Origin: Runella defluvii
GTDB taxonomy: Bacteria > Bacteroidota > Bacteroidia > Cytophagales > Spirosomataceae
DNA length: 64,000 bases
Assembly: GCF_014195535.1 (NCBI RefSeq)
Contig: NZ_JACIBY010000014.1
Location: forward strand, 2,501-66,500
Direction of reading: 5' to 3'
Notes under the pieces: generated by a model
Database searches by the model: none
What the model was told of the DNA's origin: nothing
The model's input: the letters and a program-made list of their open reading frames with translations, nothing else
In this document: one piece after another, positions 58,788 to 64,000 of the stretch
Numbering within the stretch: the first letter of the stretch is position 1
Layout of the letters: every line of letters begins with the position of its first letter
Position numbers and translations under genes: made by a program

Positions 58788-59710
58788 AACCTATAACAGT
58801 CCTTTGGTTTGGTGGCGGTCAAGACTCGACCGCCCTACTGTACCTTCTGCATTTTTCGAGTACGTGGAAAGCAAAGTACCTGGGCACGTCTGAACTCGTC
58901 GTCATCATGTCGGATACTGGAAATGAGTACCCAAACACCTACGAACACATTGCTGAAGTATCGTCTTTTTGTAAGGTACACGACATTGAGTTTCATTTCA
59001 TCACCGCCGATATGGGATTTCATTCGAGTACGTGGCATAGTTTACAGGCCCAATTTGAGAAGAACCAAAACATCATGTCGGTTGCCCTGCCCAAAAGCTG
59101 CACTGATAAGCTCAAGATTACGGTTTGTTACAACTTCCTCGAGCAACTCCTAAAAGAGCGGTACGGGTTTACGGGGAACCGAAAAAAGGCTTTTTATGAG
59201 TATCACAAAAAATTCGGAAAACTCACCTGTATCATTGGGTTTGCCAAAGGGGAAGAGTCAAGGCAATTAGCTCCCGAATACGTTCAATTTGAGTTATTTG
59301 AGGAGTTTAAGCCCCCCGAACCAACGATTCCAGTTTATAGGAAGGCGACAATAAATCAAGTTTACCCACTGATTGAAATGGGGCTTGACAGAGCCGATTG
59401 CCAAGAAGTAATTCAATCATACGGGTTTAAGGTGCCTATTCCTTCCAACTGTATGATGTGTCCTTTCCAGTCGGCTCCCGAACTGATCTATTTGCACTGA
59501 TTTCACCGAAATATGTGGGATTACTGGGTTGTTCGTGAATCGGAGAAACTAGCCAAGAATAGCGACAAGGCGCGAAACTTGGCAGTAAAAGGCAACAAAA
59601 CACTACCCCAAGCCTTACGAGAAGCCCAACAAAAGTTTGGACATTGGTCTGACGCTCAACTTATCAACTACCGACAATCGCATGGCCATTGCGTCAAGAG
59701 CCGATTTTAA
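58784..59710 (+). pseudogene. PAPS-reductase-like gene interrupted by in-frame TGA
   Basis: PP-loop ATP-binding fold: LWFGGGQDSTALL near residue 5-17, MSDTGNEYP, and a C-terminal SNCMMCPFQSAPELIYLH with two Cys, as in phage-type PAPS-reductase/DndC-like enzymes. TGA at 59498-59500 ends the frame, yet the same frame goes on for 70 codons (FHRNMWDYWVVRESEKLAKN ...) in the way the family continues after its Cys motif. A single change TGG to TGA would explain it. The shortened product (238 residues) keeps the Cys pair but loses the C-terminal helix. Real mutation, sequencing error or readthrough are all possible. Confidence 0.7.
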
Positions 59711-60177
59711 TGAAAAAGCCAAAACTCCCCAAGTCAACATCCATTGACGATTCGATAAAAAACCTAAAAAAACTCGAAAAACTTTATTACCCGATGATGT
59801 TCAACGGAGCAGGTGATTACTGGAATCAGCTTGTAAAAGCCGAGTATGATTTCTTAATCAGCCAATGCGAAAAGTTTATCATTCACTGTTTTCGGGCAAG
59901 TACGAAGTTCAATAAAAGCTTTGTGAGTCGAATATGCTCTATAATCATTGAATTTAGTATTTATGACCGAGACCTTGATTTGGCACTTTATTCATCATTT
60001 GGCAATAATAAGTTCCTCTATTTTACCCTAGAAAATTTCCTTTCAAACAGTGAGCAGTTTGAGGGTGAAGAACTAAAGACTAGCAACCATTTCAATGAGT
60101 ATAGCTGTGTATTATTGGTGGAAAGTTTCACTTGCTTAAAAGAGTACTTTGATAAGCTAAAAGAACACTCAAATTGA
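59710..60177 (+). CDS. Helical early protein of unknown function
   Basis: 155 residues from ATG at 59710, sharing a base with the upstream TAA (TAATG). Mainly helical, with several aromatic and Cys residues (SQCEKFIIHCFRASTKFN). No motif recognised and no signal peptide. Confidence 0.55.
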   Translation: MKKPKLPKSTSIDDSIKNLKKLEKLYYPMMFNGAGDYWNQLVKAEYDFLISQCEKFIIHCFRASTKFNKSFVSRICSIIIEFSIYDRDLDLALYSSFGNNKFLYFTLENFLSNSEQFEGEELKTSNHFNEYSCVLLVESFTCLKEYFDKLKEHSN

Positions 60178-60183
60178 GAACTC

Positions 60184-60741
60184 ATGCAACCCAATCAACC
60201 GCTAGTACCTCAGATTGAAGGCACTAGCATTTTCATCAAGGTTTGTAAAAAAGTACCCCACTTAACCCTACAAAAAGCCAATGAAATACTTGAAAAGATA
60301 AGCAACCGTGAGCAAACCCACAAAAAGCCAATAAGGGCGTATAAATGCCCAAGATGCGGCCTGTTTCATCTAACCTCAATGACGCGAAAGCAATACAAAA
60401 ATCAATTTAAAAAACGCTTCAAAACCAACAAAAAAATGGAGAATACGACTAATCAACCAACTGTGCTAGTATCAGAGGATAATTCGATGAACATCAAAAA
60501 TAAGGAAACTTGTAAAACCTGTAAACATTTCGGCGCTCAAGGTCGCTTTGGCCTAGTAAAACACGAAGGTGAAAGTAGGTTTTGTTCTGCCTATCTGTTC
60601 TCAGATGAAGACAATGAAAACTTTGTTTCTATGCCTGATTTTGTAGTGACTTTTGGTAACATGAACGGAGCAAAAGGATGCTTACGAGTAAATGAAAACT
60701 TTGGATGTGTTAATCATAATCCAAACTTTGATGATTTATAG
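60184..60741 (+). CDS. Double zinc-binding early protein
   Basis: 185 residues in two parts. The first 80 include YKCPRCGLFHLTSMTRKQY, a zinc-ribbon/knuckle with CxxC. From about residue 84 (MENTTNQPTVLVSEDNS) begins a segment also found at the start of the protein at 61050, followed by a second Cys cluster (CKTCKHFGAQG ... CSAYLF ... CLRVNENFGC). An internal ATG at 60436 with an A-rich leader could start a separate protein. Possible nucleic-acid-binding accessory factor; function unknown. Confidence 0.55.
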   Translation: MQPNQPLVPQIEGTSIFIKVCKKVPHLTLQKANEILEKISNREQTHKKPIRAYKCPRCGLFHLTSMTRKQYKNQFKKRFKTNKKMENTTNQPTVLVSEDNSMNIKNKETCKTCKHFGAQGRFGLVKHEGESRFCSAYLFSDEDNENFVSMPDFVVTFGNMNGAKGCLRVNENFGCVNHNPNFDDL

Positions 60742-60761
60742 TTAAATCAAAAACCAATAAG

Positions 60762-61019
60762 ATGCAAAAAGACAAAATCACGATTACGAGAAAAGAGTCT
60801 CGTAAAATACTCTCAAAGTACAGCGAAGAGCTTAAAGAAAAAGAAGAGCTAGTCCGAGAAATGGTTGAAAATGGAGGGCTAACCGTTGATGATGAATTGG
60901 ATGAAATCATATCATTGTGTATTCAAATCAAAGCGATTTCGTTGAAAAATGACGCTTTTCTTGAAGTATGGCAAGAGTTTATTAACCAACCCTACATCAG
61001 AGATGAAATTTTTACATAA
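60762..61019 (+). CDS. Small coiled-coil protein
   Basis: 85 residues, acidic, with heptad-like Leu/Lys/Glu pattern (LSKYSEELKEKEELVREMVE). No catalytic or DNA-binding motif. Stands alone between the two zinc-protein genes; 20-30 base gaps on either side. Function unknown. Confidence 0.55.
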   Translation: MQKDKITITRKESRKILSKYSEELKEKEELVREMVENGGLTVDDELDEIISLCIQIKAISLKNDAFLEVWQEFINQPYIRDEIFT

Positions 61020-61049
61020 AAATTTATTAACGTTAAAAAAAACACAAAA

Positions 61050-61346
61050 ATGGAGAATACGCCCACAAACCCAACTGTCTCAGTATTAGACAATGATTCG
61101 ACTGGAAAGCCTATGTTTTTCAAGAAATGTGATGTAGTACGATGCACAGAAAAAGGCACTACAATTTGTCAAGGTTGTCACCAAAGCCAAAGTGAGTTTA
61201 CCTATTTTGTGATTAACAACCTAAGTGGCAAGCCAATGGCTAGTTTTCGTAATGTTGAAAAACGAGACGAATACCACGCTAAAATGAAACCTTCTGACCA
61301 AGAACGGTTTCGTCCCGATAAGGTCACAATCAAATTTTTGGATTAA
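61050..61346 (+). CDS. Small Cys-rich protein related to its neighbour
   Basis: 98 residues. The N-terminus MENTPTNPTVSVLDNDS repeats the internal segment at 60436; then CDVVRCTEKGTTICQGCHQS gives four Cys for a zinc site. The 5' leader and first codons are similar at DNA level too, so the two segments are duplicates. Function unknown, possibly nucleic-acid binding. Confidence 0.55.
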   Translation: MENTPTNPTVSVLDNDSTGKPMFFKKCDVVRCTEKGTTICQGCHQSQSEFTYFVINNLSGKPMASFRNVEKRDEYHAKMKPSDQERFRPDKVTIKFLD

Positions 61347-61352
61347 TCCTAA

Positions 61353-61601
61353 ATGAACAAGTGTCATTACACCAATGACCCGAAGTACGGGAAAGTCTTG
61401 ATACCGCATTGTTGGGGTGTCGTCATTTCAGGAGATATGACTAGGTGTACCTGCCGAGATTACCCAAAAACAGTAGCTCAATTTGAACGCAAGCAATTTA
61501 ACGAGCTTCTCCAAGCCAAGGACAAGGAAATTGACAATTTGGAGAAAGAAAACGTACGATTAAATCGAATTATAAAAAAACTGTTGAATAAAAAACGATG
61601 A
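61353..61601 (+). CDS. Small Cys/His protein with coiled-coil tail
   Basis: 82 residues. The N-half has CHYTNDPKYGKVLIPHCWG and RCTCRD, a possible metal site; the C-half is a clear coiled coil (KDKEIDNLEKENVRLNRII). Its stop overlaps the ASCH-gene start (ATGA). Function unknown. Confidence 0.55.
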   Translation: MNKCHYTNDPKYGKVLIPHCWGVVISGDMTRCTCRDYPKTVAQFERKQFNELLQAKDKEIDNLEKENVRLNRIIKKLLNKKR

Positions 61602-62203
61602 AAGCACTTTGTCTCAAAGACTATGGGACTGACCAAACCAACTACGCAACCTTGGTCGAGAATGGAATAAAAACCCTTGAAACGCGGACTTGGGCCACTC
61701 AGTACAGGGGCGACCTGCTGATAACTTGCTCAGCTTCATCAAAGTCTGAAAATGCTGGTAAGGCGGTTTGTGTTGTAACCCTTTCAGGCTGCGAGGAAAT
61801 GAAACAGGAGCATGAAGAAAAAGCCTGTATTAAAACCTACCCTAAAGCAAAAGTTTGGCATCTGGAAAACCTGCGTTTTTTGTCTGAGAAGTTTCCTGTC
61901 AAAAGCAGGTTGTCGCTATTTGAGGTTGAAATCCCTAGGGAGGTAGCGATGGTGTCAGCAAATCAAAATTCTGATTTTACACTTACTGCTTTTCAAGCAA
62001 AAGGTTTTGCCGAACGAGGTTTTAAAATACAACACTGCTTATTTTATGATAATAAGTTCTTGTTTTTAGATGGTGGTATTTGGTATTGGGAAGACGGATT
62101 TGCTGCTTGGATTGAGTTTAACCCAATCAATGAGTTTGAGAAAGAATGGAGAATCCTTGGGAAAATAACTCAAAAGGAAATAAATCAGATTATTCTAAAG
62201 TAA
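61598..62203 (+). CDS. ASCH-domain protein
   Basis: 201 residues. Start KALCLKDYGTDQTNYATLVE, then KTLETRTWATQYRGDLLITC matches the ASCH signature (ExRxW ... yRG...I), a PUA-like beta-barrel that binds RNA or modified nucleotides. Some ASCH proteins are ribonucleases or amidohydrolases acting on modified cytidine. A C-terminal extension has no recognised motif. Next to DNA methyltransferases, it may read or process modified bases; this is inference. Ends before a bidirectional terminator. Confidence 0.78.
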   Translation: MKALCLKDYGTDQTNYATLVENGIKTLETRTWATQYRGDLLITCSASSKSENAGKAVCVVTLSGCEEMKQEHEEKACIKTYPKAKVWHLENLRFLSEKFPVKSRLSLFEVEIPREVAMVSANQNSDFTLTAFQAKGFAERGFKIQHCLFYDNKFLFLDGGIWYWEDGFAAWIEFNPINEFEKEWRILGKITQKEINQIILK

Positions 62204-62208
62204 TAAGG

Positions 62209-62236
62209 TGCCCCACTTGAGAGTGGGGCATTTTAC
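62209..62236. terminator. Bidirectional terminator between convergent genes
   Basis: TGCCCCACT and AGTGGGGCA form a stem at 62209-62230 with a TGAG loop; T-run on the plus side. It separates the plus-strand ASCH gene from the convergent small gene on the minus strand. Confidence 0.8.
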
Positions 62237-62442
62237 GTTTTACTCATTTTCGGGGCTGGATAAAAAAGCCAAATGTCAATCTTGTAAAACTCACAAAACG
62301 CCTTAACCGTGATTCGTTTTTGATTGAGTTCCTTCCTTACCTTGGCCATCCGTTGCCGTGCATAATCGGCACTTTGATAAATCTTGCCAGTCAACAATTT
62401 CTCATTGACTTCGTCGAGCATCCATTCTTCTACTTGTGACAT
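62233..62442 (-). CDS. Small basic regulator-like protein
   Basis: 69 residues: SADYARQRMAKVRKELNQKR and ITVKAFCEFYKIDIWLFYP, the latter with the length and rhythm of a short helix-turn-helix. The only minus-strand gene in this part, divergent from the iteron repeats. It could regulate the neighbouring plus-strand unit. Confidence in function is low. Confidence 0.5.
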   Translation of the reverse strand: MSQVEEWMLDEVNEKLLTGKIYQSADYARQRMAKVRKELNQKRITVKAFCEFYKIDIWLFYPAPKMSKT

Positions 62443-62550
62443 CTTTCTACCTGTGTTTTGGGTTTGCTATCGCAATTTGCGAAAACTCAAAGCCCCAAAG
62501 AAGCCTTGACATTACTAAAGTTTTTTCGGGTTAACGTATATAAACATCCG

Positions 62551-62610
62551 TAATGATACGTAACGATTCATAATGATACGTAATGAATCGTAATGATACG
62601 TAATGGGGGT
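62551..62610. repeat. Three 20-bp iterons
   Basis: TAATGATACGTAA recurs at 62551, 62571 and 62591, an exact 20-bp period with variable tails (CGATTCA, TGAATCG, TGGGGGT). The copies lie between the divergent genes at 62442 and 62653, so they may be a replication iteron block or an operator for one of the two small regulators. Confidence 0.75.
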
Positions 62611-62652
62611 ATTTGCAGACCATGTATATCTATCCCACCTTTGTTCGACACA

Positions 62653-63030
62653 ATGAATTTATCAATACAAATGGATTCATCCAAGCACCCTTTATTAAAC
62701 GAATCATGTTCGGAAGGACTCACTTTGAGGATTGGCCAAACCCTTCGTACTCTATTAATTCAGAAAGCAGAGGTAACCAAAAAAGCCCTGAATGACGTAG
62801 TTCGCGAGGCGTTGGCGGAGTCAGTTCAGCCGACTTATAAGCCCTATCAGCCATCGCTAAAAACGGTGGTGCCAGGGCCGTCAAGACAAAAGAAGGCTCT
62901 TGATGCTTTCAATAATCCCGATGTTATTCATGCCATTCAGTCGCTTGCAGCGGGTATTGAAGCTGGCAATATCGAAACCGACGCGAGAAGTATTTTAGAG
63001 TATTTTATCTCTTGTTTCCCTACCCAATGA
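62653..63030 (+). CDS. Ribbon-helix-helix-like protein
   Basis: 125 residues from ATG at 62653; upstream in-frame starts lie in the iteron region. The N-terminal 45 residues (LTLRIGQTLRTLLIQKAEVT, then KKALNDVVREALAES) match the strand-helix-helix pattern of RHH repressors such as ParG/Arc types. A helical tail follows. Lying just after the 20-bp repeats, it may bind them. Its stop overlaps the next ATG (ATGA). Confidence 0.6.
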   Translation: MNLSIQMDSSKHPLLNESCSEGLTLRIGQTLRTLLIQKAEVTKKALNDVVREALAESVQPTYKPYQPSLKTVVPGPSRQKKALDAFNNPDVIHAIQSLAAGIEAGNIETDARSILEYFISCFPTQ

Positions 63031-63425
63031 GACTCATCATCATTGACGAAAATTACCAAATTCTCGAAGATTTTGGAGCATTTACGGTCGAAGAAGCCGA
63101 AGTATTTTTTATGGACGCCATGACTGCCATTCAATTCCGAAAAGAGCTAAATCAAGTCGTTGTCCAAAACGAAGTGCAGATGCGGCTATTGATGGATACG
63201 TTCAACAAAATGGGGCTTTTGCATGGCAATCCCGAAGCTATTCAGGATTGGATGCGCCCCTACATCTCCAATGAAATCCTTCGATTGAAAGAAGAAAAGA
63301 ACCTCTTTGAGCGGGCAAACGCCAAACTTGACCACTACAAAGAACGCGCTTGGTCATGGCTCAAACTGAGCTTTTTCACGGGAGTAACAGGATTTTTCAA
63401 GCGATTTGTCACTAAAAATAAATAA
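63027..63425 (+). CDS. Small protein with C-terminal hydrophobic helix
   Basis: 132 residues from ATG at 63027, coupled by ATGA to the upstream gene. N-terminus MRLIIIDENYQILEDFG resembles a short Rossmann-like strand-loop, then charged helices (RLKEEKNLFERANAKLDHY) and a moderately hydrophobic end (WLKLSFFTGVTGFFKRF) that may bind membrane. Function unknown. Confidence 0.55.
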   Translation: MRLIIIDENYQILEDFGAFTVEEAEVFFMDAMTAIQFRKELNQVVVQNEVQMRLLMDTFNKMGLLHGNPEAIQDWMRPYISNEILRLKEEKNLFERANAKLDHYKERAWSWLKLSFFTGVTGFFKRFVTKNK

Positions 63426-63431
63426 CTCGCC

Positions 63432-64000
63432 ATGAGTAGTAGTTTCAGAAATTTACGCGACCAGTACCTTGGCGTGGTCGCCGAAGAAGCCCTTGACGTA
63501 GCCAAGGAGGGAACAAGGCGCGTATTTGGCAATATTTTCGCCAATAAACCTGCCGAGTTACCACCAGCAAGGCAAGTTCCACCACCGCCCCCCGACTATC
63601 AGCCCCAACTACCACCAATGGACGCATCATCCCAACCACCGCCGCCACAGGCACAGCCGATTTATTACCCGCCACCACCCCCACCACAATACGGGGGCTA
63701 TCCCCCTGCGTATCCGCAGTATCCCAACTATGGGCAATACGCGAGTGCCTTACCACCTGCTTATATGCCCCCGCCCTTGCCCGCAGTCGAAAAGATTGAC
63801 GAGGATTCGCTCCGAAACATTGCTCGCTGGCAAGCTACGGTTGACCTTAAATACGTACAGGCCATTACGGGCTTTGTTCGTAGTGCCGTTGGGAACATGG
63901 CCGCTGCCAATTCGATGGTAAAATTGGTAGAACGCTACGAAGATGGCGACCAAACCCTTTCCAGCGAAGACGTAGAAATTGCCGAACGAATGCGAAAAGC
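63432..64000 (+). CDS. Proline-rich protein (cut by window end)
   Basis: 189 codons from ATG at 63432, still open at the right edge. Start MSSSFRNLRDQYLGVVAEEA, then about 80 residues of Pro/Gln/Tyr (PPPPPDYQPQLPP; YYPPPPPPQYGGYPP), then a helical domain (ARWQATVDLKYVQAITGFVR). The Pro-rich part is likely flexible. No family recognised; length of the missing end is unknown. Confidence 0.65.
   Translation, partial: MSSSFRNLRDQYLGVVAEEALDVAKEGTRRVFGNIFANKPAELPPARQVPPPPPDYQPQLPPMDASSQPPPPQAQPIYYPPPPPPQYGGYPPAYPQYPNYGQYASALPPAYMPPPLPAVEKIDEDSLRNIARWQATVDLKYVQAITGFVRSAVGNMAAANSMVKLVERYEDGDQTLSSEDVEIAERMRK

Larger units (their letters stand above)
50756..64000. mobile_element. Prophage-like early region (right end outside window)
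   Basis: From the repressor at 50938 on, the genes are short, tightly packed and almost all on the plus strand, with many ATGA/TAATG overlaps. The cargo is phage-like: Cro/CI-type repressor with twin operators, MerR/excisionase-like HTH, two orphan DNA methyltransferases, PAPS-reductase-like protein, ASCH protein and zinc-ribbon proteins. No capsid, tail, portal or terminase gene is visible. The left end is placed between 50755 and 50938 by gene content only; no att repeat was seen there. Confidence 0.5.

Noticed and set aside
59498-59500. Selenocysteine at the TGA in the PAPS-reductase-like gene
   Set aside because: The family position looks like Trp, no SECIS-like hairpin was evident, and no selenium genes are near.
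62593-62652. Upstream start for the RHH-like gene
   Set aside because: It would place coding sequence inside the 20-bp repeats and adds 20 residues without domain support; ATG at 62653 gives a standard RHH N-terminus.
63526-63921. 131-codon plus-strand ORF rich in His, Thr and Pro
   Set aside because: Shadow of the open frame from 63432, which has a consistent proline-rich then helical composition.

Overview
The window looks like a Bacteroidota chromosome, most probably Cytophagales. The clues are signal peptides ending in AQ, lipoproteins with LxxC boxes, a TAnnTTTG-type promoter in front of hipB, a Bacteroidetes-type tyrosine recombinase, and an N-terminal module in one ROCO protein that resembles Cytophagales translation initiation factor IF-2. 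No genus can be named from the sequence alone.

Region 1 (1-46231) is a dense island of immune and signalling genes, probably inside an integrative element. Its right end carries a tyrosine recombinase (44787-46007) followed by an orphan 3' half of tRNA-Pro(GGG) (46190-46231), the expected attR of an element inserted in that tRNA gene. The left end lies outside the window. In order it holds: an NB-ARC/TPR STAND protein (cut by the edge); an operon of SIR2-like/TIR protein, membrane-anchored nSTAND ATPase and exported beta-propeller; a hipBA pair; a frameshifted ROCO-TIR gene; a six-gene, tightly coupled operon (13812-27699) of a SLOG-channel-RCK-RyR protein, three exported proteins (two with long TPR arrays), a TIR-TM receptor and a ROCO-TIR protein; a TIR/P-loop ATPase; a frameshifted TIR-like gene; a two-gene cassette of unknown function; a TIR-Sel1 protein followed by a second SLOG-channel-RCK-RyR protein; an operon (36132-41933) joining a small acyl-carrier/adenylation pathway to a TIR protein; and a TIR plus ParA-like-ATPase/TIR/LuxR-HTH pair.

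Region 2 (46232-50755) looks like resident chromosome: a terminator, a secreted GH51 arabinofuranosidase, and a few lipoproteins or secreted proteins of unknown function.

Region 3 (50756-64000, continuing past the edge) resembles the early region of a prophage or phage-like element: a Cro/CI-type repressor with two operators, many short overlapping genes, a C5-cytosine and an N6-adenine DNA methyltransferase, a PAPS-reductase-like gene broken by an in-frame TGA, an ASCH-domain protein, iteron-like repeats, and a proline-rich protein running off the window. No structural phage genes are visible.

The strongest candidate for an undescribed system is the SLOG-channel-RCK-RyR protein. It occurs twice, 20 kb apart, both times with TIR proteins and repeat proteins, and its pore lacks the potassium-channel signature. 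The simplest model is nucleotide-gated ion flux combined with NAD-consuming TIR effectors, with the exported TPR proteins sensing in the envelope. This is inference from domains and gene order only.
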